Shown: positions 15,898-23,108 of the stretch, one piece after another
Layout: each line of letters starts with the position of its first letter
Numbering within the stretch: position 1 is the stretch's first letter
Source: Hymenobacter lucidus
Lineage (GTDB): Bacteria > Bacteroidota > Bacteroidia > Cytophagales > Hymenobacteraceae
Reading direction: 5' to 3'
NCBI RefSeq assembly: GCF_020447265.1
Contig: NZ_JAJADR010000002.1
Span: 868,001-932,000, forward strand
DNA: 64,000 nt
Notes under the pieces: generated by a model
The model's database searches: none
The model's input: the letters and a program-made list of their open reading frames with translations, nothing else
What the model was told of the DNA's origin: nothing
Program-made: the position numbers and the translations under genes

Positions 15898-17727
15898 GTG
15901 TCCGCGCTGCCGCTTATGAGTCTCTGGGAAATAATCCGCCGCCTGTATCCCTACGTGCTGCCCTACCGCCGCCTGGTTATCAGCACGCTGCTGCTGACGC
16001 TGGTGGGCTCGTTGGCGGCGCAGGTCAACCCGTTTGTGCTGCGCTATACCGTGGACACGGTACAGGGCTTGCTCAACCGCAACCTGGGGCTAGTACAGGG
16101 CGCCGAGCTGCTAATCTGGGTGAGCGTGCTGCTGCTGGGCAAGGAAGTTATCAACACCTTTATCCAGTTCGGGCAGAAGTTCTACGGCGAGAAAATCCGC
16201 ATCAACGTGTCGAGCACCCTTTCCCAGGATGCCATTCACAAGATTCTGAGCTACGAGCTGGGCTTCTACTCCGACAGCGGCAACCAGACCGGCAAGCTCC
16301 AGACCCGCGTGGACCGGGGCGTGGAAAGTCTGATGAAGCTGGTCCAGAACTTCTTTATCGACATCCTGCCCCTGTTTGCCAACGCCGCCGTGGCCCTGGT
16401 GGTCATGTTTATGGCCAACGTGTATGTGGGTCTGGTGGCCGTGGCCGTGCTGCCCGTCTACTTCTGGATCAGCTACCGGCAGGCCGACAAGCTCAATGGC
16501 ACCCGGCGCGCCCTGCGCGGGTTGCGCGAGGCCAAGAGCCAGGGTTTGGTGAATCTGATTGACTCGGCCGTGGTCATTAAAAGCTTCGTGCGCGAAGACT
16601 ACGAGGAGCAGAAGCAGGCCCAGGTGCAGCAAAACCTACAGGAAGCCCAGCTGGCTACGCGCAAAACCAACTTCCTCTACGACGGCCTCAAAACCTTTGT
16701 GGAGCAGGTGGGCGTGGTGCTCATCATCATTCTGACAGCCTACCTCGTGCTCGACCGGCAGATCAGCATCGGGGCCATCATGTTTCATATTCTGCTCTTC
16801 AACAACGTGTCGGCCCCCATCCGGCAGCTGCACCGCATCTACGACGAGATGAACGAGGCCCTCACCTACTCCGAAGGCTTCTTCGATATCCTCGACGCTT
16901 CCGACGCGGTGGAGAAAACCGGCCCAATCCAGCCCGACCAGGTGCGCGGCACCTTCGACATCTGCAACGTGGACTTCACCTACCCCAGTGGCACCCAGGC
17001 TTTGCACGACGTGTGCCTGACCATCAAGGAAGGCACCACCACGGCGCTGGTGGGCCTCAGCGGAGCCGGCAAAAGCACCATCATCAACCTGCTCTGCAAG
17101 TTTTACGAGCCCGATAGCGGCAAAATGCTGCTCGACGGCAAGCCCCTGGCCGACTACGACACCCACGCCCTGCGGCAGCGCATCGGGCTGGTGCTCCAGA
17201 AAAACCACATCTTCAAGGGTACTATCGAGGAAAACATCCGCTATGGGGTGATGGACGCCACGCTGGAGCAAATTCAGGCCGCCGCCAAGCAGGCCTACCT
17301 CCACGACCAGATTCTGGAGCTGCCCAAGGGCTACCAGAGCGACGCCCAGCAGCTCTCGGGCGGGCAGCAGCAGCGCATTGCCATTGCGAGGCTGTTCCTC
17401 AAAAACCCGCCCATCATCTTCCTCGACGAGCCCACCGCCTCCCTCGACGCCATTGCCACCGAGCAAATCAAAAACTCGCTCGACGCCATTAAAAAGGGCC
17501 GCACGGTGGTCATCATCTCCCACAGCCTAGCCCAAATCGTGGACTCCGACTGCATCTACGTCATGAAGCAGGGCCGCATGGTGGAAAGCGGCACCCACGA
17601 GCAGCTCTACGACCTGAAAGGCACTTACCGCGAGATTTTCGACGCCTCGGCCCGAAGCTTGAATATCGAGAAGCTGGCTAGGGTGATGGTGGATGATGAG
17701 GACGAGGTGGGGGATACGGCGGCGTAG
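15898..17727 (+). CDS. ABC exporter, fused permease and ATPase
   Basis: A 609-residue half-transporter of the type I exporter class, working as a dimer in the inner membrane. Six transmembrane helices lie in residues about 20-320, followed by an ATPase domain with Walker A GLSGAGKST, Q-loop LVLQKNH, signature LSGGQQQRIAIARLF, Walker B IIFLDEPTASLD and the switch His in IISHSLA. The substrate is unknown; lipids, peptides or drugs are all possible. The start is GTG at 15898, or ATG at 15916, six codons on. The stop TAG at 17725 is the first three bases of the REP repeat. Confidence 0.93.
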   Translation: MSALPLMSLWEIIRRLYPYVLPYRRLVISTLLLTLVGSLAAQVNPFVLRYTVDTVQGLLNRNLGLVQGAELLIWVSVLLLGKEVINTFIQFGQKFYGEKIRINVSSTLSQDAIHKILSYELGFYSDSGNQTGKLQTRVDRGVESLMKLVQNFFIDILPLFANAAVALVVMFMANVYVGLVAVAVLPVYFWISYRQADKLNGTRRALRGLREAKSQGLVNLIDSAVVIKSFVREDYEEQKQAQVQQNLQEAQLATRKTNFLYDGLKTFVEQVGVVLIIILTAYLVLDRQISIGAIMFHILLFNNVSAPIRQLHRIYDEMNEALTYSEGFFDILDASDAVEKTGPIQPDQVRGTFDICNVDFTYPSGTQALHDVCLTIKEGTTTALVGLSGAGKSTIINLLCKFYEPDSGKMLLDGKPLADYDTHALRQRIGLVLQKNHIFKGTIEENIRYGVMDATLEQIQAAAKQAYLHDQILELPKGYQSDAQQLSGGQQQRIAIARLFLKNPPIIFLDEPTASLDAIATEQIKNSLDAIKKGRTVVIISHSLAQIVDSDCIYVMKQGRMVESGTHEQLYDLKGTYREIFDASARSLNIEKLARVMVDDEDEVGDTAA

Positions 17728-17811
17728 TAGCGCGAACTTTGTAGTTCGCGTGGCCCGCGCCTTTGCAATGATTATCGTTCAGCCACGCGAACTACAAAAT
17801 TCGCGCTACTA
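17725..17811. repeat. REP pair (BIME) left of the RAYT gene
   Basis: Two 30-base arms (17725-17754, 17782-17811) are inverted with one mismatch and a 27-base spacer. Each arm is itself a hairpin: CGCGAACT-TTGT-AGTTCGCG, preceded by GTAG and one base. GTAG next to the REP hairpin is the tetranucleotide recognised by many REP-associated transposases. The left arm begins on the stop codon of the ABC exporter. Confidence 0.9.
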
Positions 17812-17820
17812 CCTTACGAT

Positions 17821-18411
17821 ATGGGCGACCTTATTCATTACGAGCGTAATCTACCGCATCGGCTGCCGCCGGGCTCTACTATATTTCTCACGTTTCGCCT
17901 CGCCGATTCCTTGCCTGCTAATGTGGTACTCCGCTTACAAATGCAGTTTAGCAGCGGCGAGCAAACCGAGGACCTCTATGCCAAGCAACGCCGCTATTTC
18001 GGCAAGTTTGACAATCTACTCGACGGTGCTGCGCATGGCCCCACATGGCTAGAGCAACCACAGATAGCCAACGTAGTGGGAGCTTCGCTACGCCATTTCC
18101 ATGGCAAAGCATACGACCTAATATGCTACTGCATTCTGCCCAATCATGTGCATCTGGTCATTTCCTTACCCGATGAAGCGCCGTTCTTAGCCAGAACTAT
18201 CCAACGGATAAAGGGCTACACGGCACTGCAGGCAAACCAATTGCTGAGCCGCACCGGCCAGTTCTGGCAGCGCGAAACCTACGACCATATCATTCGCAGT
18301 GGCGAAGAAATGCAACGGGTTATTGCCTACGTGGTCAACAACCCTGTGAAAGCAGGATTGGTAGAAAGTTGGGAGCAATGGCCCCACACCTACTGGCCAG
18401 AAATCCAGTAG
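17821..18411 (+). CDS. REP-associated tyrosine transposase (RAYT, Y1/HUH family)
   Basis: A 196-residue single-strand DNA nuclease/transposase of the IS200/IS605-like Y1 class. The HUH motif is H109-V110-H111 in CILPNHVHLVISL. The likely nucleophile is Tyr170 in AYVVNNPVKAGL, and WQRETYDHIIR (149-159) is the conserved RAYT block before it. The N-terminal PPGSTIFLTFRL strand is also typical. RAYTs bind and cut REP hairpins with a 5' GTAG tetranucleotide, exactly what flanks this gene on both sides. All key residues are present, so it should be active. The start lies 9 bp after the left REP pair, next to CTACCTTAC, a possible -7 box supplied by the repeat edge. Confidence 0.93.
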   Translation: MGDLIHYERNLPHRLPPGSTIFLTFRLADSLPANVVLRLQMQFSSGEQTEDLYAKQRRYFGKFDNLLDGAAHGPTWLEQPQIANVVGASLRHFHGKAYDLICYCILPNHVHLVISLPDEAPFLARTIQRIKGYTALQANQLLSRTGQFWQRETYDHIIRSGEEMQRVIAYVVNNPVKAGLVESWEQWPHTYWPEIQ

Positions 18412-18414
18412 CAC

Positions 18415-18489
18415 AGTAGCGCGAACTTTGTAGTTCGCGTGAATGAACGATAATCGTTCTGGCACGCGAACTACAAAGTTCGCGCTACT
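18415..18489. repeat. REP pair (BIME) right of the RAYT gene
   Basis: Two perfectly complementary 27-base arms (18415-18441, 18463-18489) each hold the hairpin CGCGAACT-TTGT-AGTTCGCG with AGTAGC outside. The 21-base spacer contains its own palindrome GAACGAT-A-ATCGTTC, partly shared with the spacer of the left pair. Confidence 0.9.
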
Positions 18490-18635
18490 AATACCCTAGC
18501 TGCTTTTCCTTTTCTGGTCTCACCTTGCTGGCACTGCGTCTGTGTCGCGAACCAGCCGCGCCACTTGTGCTACCACGCGCGTCGCAGGCGCGAAACCCTC
18601 ATCCTGTCACCCGACGAGGCTGTAGCCCAGGCATT

Positions 18636-19310
18636 GTGAAGTATATTACCGCCCTGGTAGCTATACTCTTTATTCCGTTTGTTATGACGTTCCTGCTGTA
18701 TATACTCGGCGCCCTGGTTGCCCTAGTTTGCTTGCTGATCTTGTTTATTCTTATCCTCAGGCTGCTGGAAGAATTTCCTCTGCGCGTACCCGGACCCGGG
18801 TTTAAGTACGTCTATGTAGAGGAAAACGGCACCGTGCGTGAGCTGGACGCGGAAGAGCGGGAATACCTCTCTATTGAGTTTGAACCTGGCAACTCAGGCC
18901 GGCCATATATCAAGTGGCGGTATGGCTCCAGAGCTGGGGATGGACTTCTATCAGGCTTCATTGCGCGAAAACGGCTTCCCTTTTGGATTTCCATTGGCTC
19001 TCAGGCTCCACATTCGGGCGAGGAGCAGTCGTTAAAAGGTCAGGCCGTTCGCATTATTAGCGAACAACACGGGAATCTGTTCGGAACTATCACCTCGGTG
19101 CATACCTCAAAATACATTGTCATCCAATTAACTAAAGTCATCGAGACGGAGAGAATAGCCAGTGACTTGATAGGCATTTCACCGCAGAGTACGCAGGATT
19201 CATTTATGCTCCTGATGCAAGGCTATAGTATGGCAGCACATGGGCATTGCCTTAATGAACACTTATTGCCAGTAGGTTTTATGGTCAGTGGAAATGTTGC
19301 TATTAAATAA
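18636..19310 (+). CDS. Hypothetical membrane-anchored protein
   Basis: A 224-residue protein from a GTG start with two adjacent hydrophobic segments (about 3-20 and 24-46: VLFIPF and ILGALVALVCLLILFILIL), then a soluble domain of about 175 residues with alternating beta-type stretches (YVYVEENGTVRELD, GLLSGFIARKRLPFWISIG, YIVIQLTKVIE). I recognise no family. An ATG at 18684 could also start it but would remove the first helix. It is the first gene after the REPtron and is followed by the inverted repeat at 19332. Confidence 0.6.
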   Translation: MKYITALVAILFIPFVMTFLLYILGALVALVCLLILFILILRLLEEFPLRVPGPGFKYVYVEENGTVRELDAEEREYLSIEFEPGNSGRPYIKWRYGSRAGDGLLSGFIARKRLPFWISIGSQAPHSGEEQSLKGQAVRIISEQHGNLFGTITSVHTSKYIVIQLTKVIETERIASDLIGISPQSTQDSFMLLMQGYSMAAHGHCLNEHLLPVGFMVSGNVAIK

Positions 19311-19331
19311 CTAATCCTCGCTCTGCACTCC

Positions 19332-19482
19332 CTGCAGTCGCTCGGCTGTGCCGAGTGACGCCTACGCTTGAGCAGCTGTGCTACGAATTAGAACGCGCCA
19401 ACAGAACAACCGAACGGCGCGGGACGCTCGGGGCAGAGCCCCTCCGGCATAACGGTTACTCGGCATAGCCGAGCGACTGCGG
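19332..19482. repeat. BIME-like inverted repeat, TCGCTCGGC family
   Basis: The 28-base arms 19332-19359 and 19455-19482 are complementary except for three positions. Each arm contains its own hairpin (CTCGGC-TGT-GCCGAG and CTCGGC-ATA-GCCGAG), preceded by GTCG on the outer side. The design copies the RAYT-linked REP pair 850 bp away, but the sequence differs. It fills most of the 301-bp gap between genes here. Confidence 0.75.
19353..19394 (+). repeat. Dispersed 42-bp repeat, copy 1
   Basis: GAGTGACGCCTACGCTTGAG and the following AGCTGTGCTACGAATTAG match 20965-21006 at about 38 of 42 positions. It lies inside the inverted repeat at 19332-19482, just after its left arm. Confidence 0.65.
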
Positions 19483-19611
19483 CCAGACTGCTCTAGTACC
19501 CCAAAACAAACTACTCCCTACCGCTTGCCCAACTGCTTTAACTCAATACCTTACGCTCGGTCCGTACTCGACGGTCCGGGCTATTTTATTTCATTATTTA
19601 CCTACTTACCA

Positions 19612-20316
19612 ATGTCCGCTTACCAGATTTATTTCGACAACTTTTTTGCGACGCTACCCATGTCGCGCACCAACTTTAAGGCCCTGGGCACCGCTACTCA
19701 CCTGGTCGTACAGCAGGCCGACCTCGGAGCCGAGTTTACGGCCCACCTCACCGCCCTGCAAGCCGCCCTCGACGGCTTCGACGAGAACCTGCAGGACGCC
19801 GACGAATCGACGACGGGCGGCACGGTTGCCTTTCGGGCAGCCCGCAAGCAGTGGCTGGAGTTTGTGGACGATGCCATGAAAGACTACGTGACGCCCAAGC
19901 TGCGGAAGCTGCCCGCCTACGCCGATTTCAAGAAGTATGGCAAGAGCAAGCTCAGCGTCCTGGAGCAGGCCGATTTACTCCAGGATTCCAAGCTGCTGCT
20001 CGACCTTTATACTACCCACGCCGCCGCCCTGGGCCAGCCCAGCCTGCCCGCCGCGGCCCGGGCTGCCTACCAGCAGCTGGCCGCCGCCCACGAAACCCGG
20101 GGCACCGCCGGCGCGGCCATTTCCCAGGCCCGCGTGGCCCTCTCCACCGACTGGCTCACTCTGGCCCGCGCCCTGCGCCGCCTCAAGGCCCAGCTGGAGC
20201 TGCGCTACGACGAGCCCGCGCAGGTGTACCGGTTTTTCGATTTTGGGAAAACCTACAACGCCAGCAAAAAAGCCGCTAAAGCCAAGAGCAAAGCTTCGGC
20301 AGCACCCGCCGCTTAG
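19612..20316 (+). CDS. Hypothetical helical cytoplasmic protein
   Basis: A 234-residue Ala- and Leu-rich protein, almost wholly alpha-helical by inspection, with no signal peptide and no membrane segment. It starts MSAYQIYFDNFFATLPMSRT and ends in a basic low-complexity tail (KAAKAKSKASAAPAA). Repeated helical heptads suggest a bundle. No family is recognised. The frame reaches back to 19525, but the ATG at 19612 begins the conserved-looking region. It is followed by a terminator at 20351 and the second 42-bp array. Confidence 0.65.
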   Translation: MSAYQIYFDNFFATLPMSRTNFKALGTATHLVVQQADLGAEFTAHLTALQAALDGFDENLQDADESTTGGTVAFRAARKQWLEFVDDAMKDYVTPKLRKLPAYADFKKYGKSKLSVLEQADLLQDSKLLLDLYTTHAAALGQPSLPAAARAAYQQLAAAHETRGTAGAAISQARVALSTDWLTLARALRRLKAQLELRYDEPAQVYRFFDFGKTYNASKKAAKAKSKASAAPAA

Positions 20317-20350
20317 TCGGGCCACAAGTCTGCTCACGGCGCTGAAATAG

Positions 20351-20386
20351 CAAAAGCCGTCCTGGTCTTGGCTGGGGCGGCTTTTG
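20351..20386 (+). terminator. Terminator-like hairpin at the head of the second 42-bp array
   Basis: CAAAAGCCG pairs with CGGCTTTTG around an 18-base loop with a further short pairing. It lies 34 bases past the stop at 20316 and overlaps the first unit of the array. Confidence 0.65.
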
Positions 20387-20588
20387 TAGTTACAAACGAG
20401 GGTGTAGCCTTGGCTGGGGCGGCTTCTGGAGTTCCGTAAGTGCCTGTCGCCTTGCCTAGGCGGGCTTTTGGAAATATTGCAGGCCATGTCGCCTCGCCTA
20501 GGGGGCTTGTGGTAACTATTGTAATGCCTCTAGGCAAGGCGACACGGCCTACTGTAGTGTTGAAAGTGTCATTAGGCAAGGCGACACG
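20366..20588 (+). repeat. Second 42-bp-period array, with an internal inversion
   Basis: Direct units start at 20366, 20408, 20450 and 20492, exactly 42 apart, sharing CCTTGSCTRGGGCGGCTTTT-like heads and TGTCG-like ends. From 20531 the motif appears in the opposite orientation: GCAAGGCGACACG at 20534 and again at 20576, again 42 apart. In units 1 and 2 the centre can pair (TTTGTA-GT-TACAAA; CTT..GGA-GT-TCC..AAG), and the two units differ by paired changes. The array fills the gap between the helical protein and the barstar gene. Confidence 0.75.
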
Positions 20589-20637
20589 CTTTGCGAACTT
20601 TACCGTAGGCTATTTACCTCAACCCAACCTCTTCCCC

Positions 20638-20901
20638 ATGACCCTTGACCTGACCGGCATTCATACCAAAGCGGCCCTGCACGCGCTGTTCAAGCAGGCC
20701 CTGGGCTTCCCGGAGTGGTATGGCCCCAGCTGGGACGCCTTCTGGGATTCGGCCACGGCCATTGTGGAGATGCCCCAGGTGCTGGAGCTGCGCCACTGGC
20801 AGGAATTTGCCGCCCACTGCCCCCACGACATGCAGATTCTGCACCGGGTAATAGCGGACTACGCCCTGGAAATGGCCCCGAAGCGTATTGTGTTGGCGTA
20901 G
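20638..20901 (+). CDS. Barstar-like protein (barnase-type inhibitor family)
   Basis: An 87-residue protein with the barstar fold signature: LGFPEWYGPSWDAFWDSAT at about 22-40, then VEMPQVLELRHW. The acidic residues equivalent to barstar Asp35 and Asp39, which plug the ribonuclease active site, are kept as the two Asp of SWDAFWD. It would bind and neutralise a barnase-like ribonuclease in the cytoplasm, yet no such ribonuclease gene is adjacent. The frame continues upstream through the 42-bp array, but that reading has repeat composition, so 20638 is chosen. It may be an immunity gene left from a toxin pair or act on a distant or foreign toxin. Confidence 0.88.
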   Translation: MTLDLTGIHTKAALHALFKQALGFPEWYGPSWDAFWDSATAIVEMPQVLELRHWQEFAAHCPHDMQILHRVIADYALEMAPKRIVLA

Positions 20902-20964
20902 CACTGGCGGGCCTTTGCGCCAGATTTGGCGCAGTCGGGCGGCGCTGTTGAATGACGACTACGT

Positions 20965-21006
20965 GAGTGACGTCTACGCTTAAGCAGCTGTTCTACGAAT
21001 TGGTGG
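20965..21006 (+). repeat. Dispersed 42-bp repeat, copy 2
   Basis: GAGTGACGTCTACGCTTAAG and the following CAGCTGTTCTACGAATTGG match the copy at 19353-19394. It lies in the 262-bp gap after the barstar gene, without the surrounding inverted repeat. The rest of that gap has no gene. Confidence 0.65.
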
Positions 21007-21163
21007 CGCTGTTGGCACTATACGACCCGGCACACGTCTCCAACGTGCGTCAACTGCCAGACATTGTCAGAATTTCCCCGCTATATTTGGCTTAGCCTAT
21101 TCTTTACTACGCGGGCCGCGCCGGCGGCTTTGTCACTGCAACTGCTTTCTTATTCCCTTTCCG

Positions 21164-21739
21164 ATGCGCAATAAGCTTGCCCTCTGCGCCCTACTGGGCA
21201 CCCTGGCTGCCTGCCAGAACCAGCCGGCCGAACAACCAACTGCCACTCCCCCCACCGCCGAAACTCCGGCCGCAGCCGCTACTGCTGCTAGCACTGCCCC
21301 GCCGGCTGATGCGGAGGCCGCTAAGGTGCGACAGTGGCTGGTGACCAGCATCGAAGACAACTTCAACATCCCCGACAAAGACGGGCAGAATATTGACCTG
21401 GAAAACCCCAGGAGCATTTATACCCGTCAGTACCGCGAATACAAACTCGACGCTATTCAGCTCGAATTCCAGGGTGAGGAAGAGGCCAAAGCGTTTCTCA
21501 AGAAGTGGGAAGGCCCCTACGAAACCAAGTACGTAGGCCAGGGCAGCTTTCTGTTCACCGGCCAGGATTTCGGGAAGGTGAAAGTAACCAAGTGCGAGCT
21601 GAAGGAGCGCACGAAAGACCAGGCCTATATTTTCAGCGTGGCTACCCGGGATTCAACCTACAACGTGGACGGCAAAGGCGACATTAAGGTCATCAAAACG
21701 GCCGACGGCTACCGCATTGATGACGTGCGGGAGTACTAG
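21164..21739 (+). CDS. Hypothetical lipoprotein with Ala/Pro/Thr-rich linker
   Basis: A 191-residue lipoprotein: signal MRNKLALCALLGTLAAC (lipid Cys17), then a disordered Ala-Pro-Thr linker (about 20-50), then a compact domain of about 140 residues with beta-rich segments (YKLDAIQLEFQGEEEAKAFL, KVKVTKCELKER, IKVIKTADGYRIDDVREY). I recognise no named family. It is probably anchored in the outer membrane facing the periplasm. It is 44 bp before another small lipoprotein gene on the same strand. Confidence 0.7.
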   Translation: MRNKLALCALLGTLAACQNQPAEQPTATPPTAETPAAAATAASTAPPADAEAAKVRQWLVTSIEDNFNIPDKDGQNIDLENPRSIYTRQYREYKLDAIQLEFQGEEEAKAFLKKWEGPYETKYVGQGSFLFTGQDFGKVKVTKCELKERTKDQAYIFSVATRDSTYNVDGKGDIKVIKTADGYRIDDVREY

Positions 21740-21783
21740 AAGTGACGAGAATATACTAGGCTGACACTTTTATATGCCAGTTG

Positions 21784-22242
21784 ATGCGTAATATCCTATC
21801 TGCGGGCATTGCTGTCCTCACAACACTTCTCTGCTGCTGCGAAAGCAAAGAGTTACCTGCTGTCAAAACAGTAGTTCTAATTGACAACAATGAATTTCGC
21901 GTGACTACTGACTATAAAGTACTGGATAGGAATTTCACTAAATGGGTTGAGAATCATCCAAATCTAGAGGATGACTCAATGCTTCTCAGCAGCATAAGAA
22001 GTCAAAACACGGAATCAATTATTTATGCAAATAAGCTTGCTGACTCGTTAAGGTTAAATCAAAGACTCGAATTTCGCATTGCTGACTTATTAGAGCTAGA
22101 CAGCTGTTTAATTCTTAGCAAATCAGGAAAGGAATATGTAGCAACTGCCAAATCAGAGCGAGTTTCTGATACAGGAACTTCCGGGAGAAAGTTCTCAGTA
22201 GAAGGACGTACTATACTTGTAGTCATTGACAATATTTATTAG
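21784..22242 (+). CDS. Hypothetical small lipoprotein, AT-rich
   Basis: A 152-residue protein with signal and Cys-rich lipobox (ITTLLCCC-like segment near residue 17-19). The body is hydrophilic, rich in Ser, Asn, Asp and Leu, with no recognised motif. Base composition is clearly AT-richer than the genes on both sides, as with the gene at 15160. The start is ATG at 21784; a TTG three bases earlier is less likely. It may be acquired. Confidence 0.6.
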   Translation: MRNILSAGIAVLTTLLCCCESKELPAVKTVVLIDNNEFRVTTDYKVLDRNFTKWVENHPNLEDDSMLLSSIRSQNTESIIYANKLADSLRLNQRLEFRIADLLELDSCLILSKSGKEYVATAKSERVSDTGTSGRKFSVEGRTILVVIDNIY

Positions 22243-22417
22243 TTATCCTCCTGGCACAGGCGGGCTACTACCAGGTTAATCAATTTAATTCTGCAGCTAC
22301 AACTAACAGCAGCGGGCAACACGGGCCGAAAAAGATGCCGGCAGAAGCGGGAGAGTTATTGGGCGGTGGCTATATTGCCGGCTTCACCGCTTTTTGCCCT
22401 GGGGGGCTTATCTGCTT

Positions 22418-22948
22418 ATGAAGTTTTTTGCTACGCTGCTCGGGCTGCTCACGCTGACGGCCGCGCCCGTACTGGCCCAAACCACCACGCCCGGCCTGCA
22501 GGCCCTCGATGATTCCTACGGCTTCCGCGGGGCCCGCTTCGAAGCCGATACCAGCGCCTTTAAGGACCTTGTGCTGGCCGAAACCGCCGGCCAGACGCGC
22601 TACTACCGCCGCACCAGTGAGCCCAAGAAGCTGGGCGAGGCCGACGTGGCCGACATTACCTACGGCTTTTACCAGGGTAAGCTCAGCGTGGTGCTGCTCA
22701 AAACGCGGGGCGCGGCCAACAGCCGGGCGGCGCTGGCGGCCCTGCAGCAAAAGGCCGGCCCCGGCAAGCAAAACAGTCCTTTCAGTCAGCGCTACGCCTG
22801 GAATGGCAAGCGCGTGCACCTGAGCTACGACGAAAACGCGCTGAGCAACGACGCCGTCATTATCCTGACCTGCAAGAAAATCAAGCAACAGGAAATCAAG
22901 CGTGACCTGCGCACTCGGCCTACCACACCGCCACCCGCCGGCGCGTAG
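22418..22948 (+). CDS. Hypothetical exported protein
   Basis: A 176-residue protein with a clear Sec signal peptide (MKFFATLLGLLTLTAAPVLAQ) and a mature domain beginning GLQALDDSYGFRGARFEADT. It has alternating beta segments (VADITYGFYQGKLSVVLLKT) and a basic, Pro-rich tail. No family is recognised. The start at 22418 is fixed by the signal peptide; an in-frame ATG eight codons upstream has no such context. A 17-bp-arm inverted repeat follows at 22966. Confidence 0.7.
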   Translation: MKFFATLLGLLTLTAAPVLAQTTTPGLQALDDSYGFRGARFEADTSAFKDLVLAETAGQTRYYRRTSEPKKLGEADVADITYGFYQGKLSVVLLKTRGAANSRAALAALQQKAGPGKQNSPFSQRYAWNGKRVHLSYDENALSNDAVIILTCKKIKQQEIKRDLRTRPTTPPPAGA

Positions 22949-22965
22949 AAAGGCAGAAATTACCC

Positions 22966-23026
22966 CTCGTCCCAGCGGCTGGACCAAGCTTAGCACCGTG
23001 TAGCTCGGGCCAGCCGCTGGGGCGAG
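22966..23026. repeat. Intergenic inverted repeat (CCAGCGGCTGG arms)
   Basis: Arms 22966-22982 and 23010-23026 (17 bases, one G-T difference) are inverted. Each contains CCAGC-G-GCTGG, a self-complementary core. It lacks a T run, so it is more REP-like than terminator-like, though it may stop transcription after the exported-protein gene. Confidence 0.7.
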
Positions 23027-23097
23027 TGATGGTACCTGCGCTGCCTCCCAGCCGCGCCGCTAAGCCACTCCGCTAACCAGCATCAACTGAAAGCCAG

Positions 23098-23104
23098 TAC
23101 CTTG
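23098..23104 (+). promoter_or_regulatory. Possible -7 box of the alpha/beta hydrolase gene
   Basis: TACCTTG lies four bases before the ATG at 23109, which would give almost no 5' untranslated leader. Confidence 0.35.
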
Positions 23105-23108
23105 AGTA

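Larger units (their letters stand above)
17725..18489 (+). mobile_element. REPtron: REP pair - RAYT gene - REP pair
   Basis: A 765-bp unit made of two BIME-type REP pairs with near-identical arms and a single RAYT gene packed between them, with 9 bp before the gene and 3 bp after it. The arrangement is compact, the repeats are almost unmutated and the gene is intact, so the unit looks functional. I see no target-site duplication, as expected for REP/RAYT elements. Confidence 0.85.

Noticed and set aside
20440..20637. N-terminal extension of the barstar-like protein through the second array
   Set aside because: The frame is open, but the added 66 residues are a translation of repeat units. 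Barstar proteins start at the position given by 20638.
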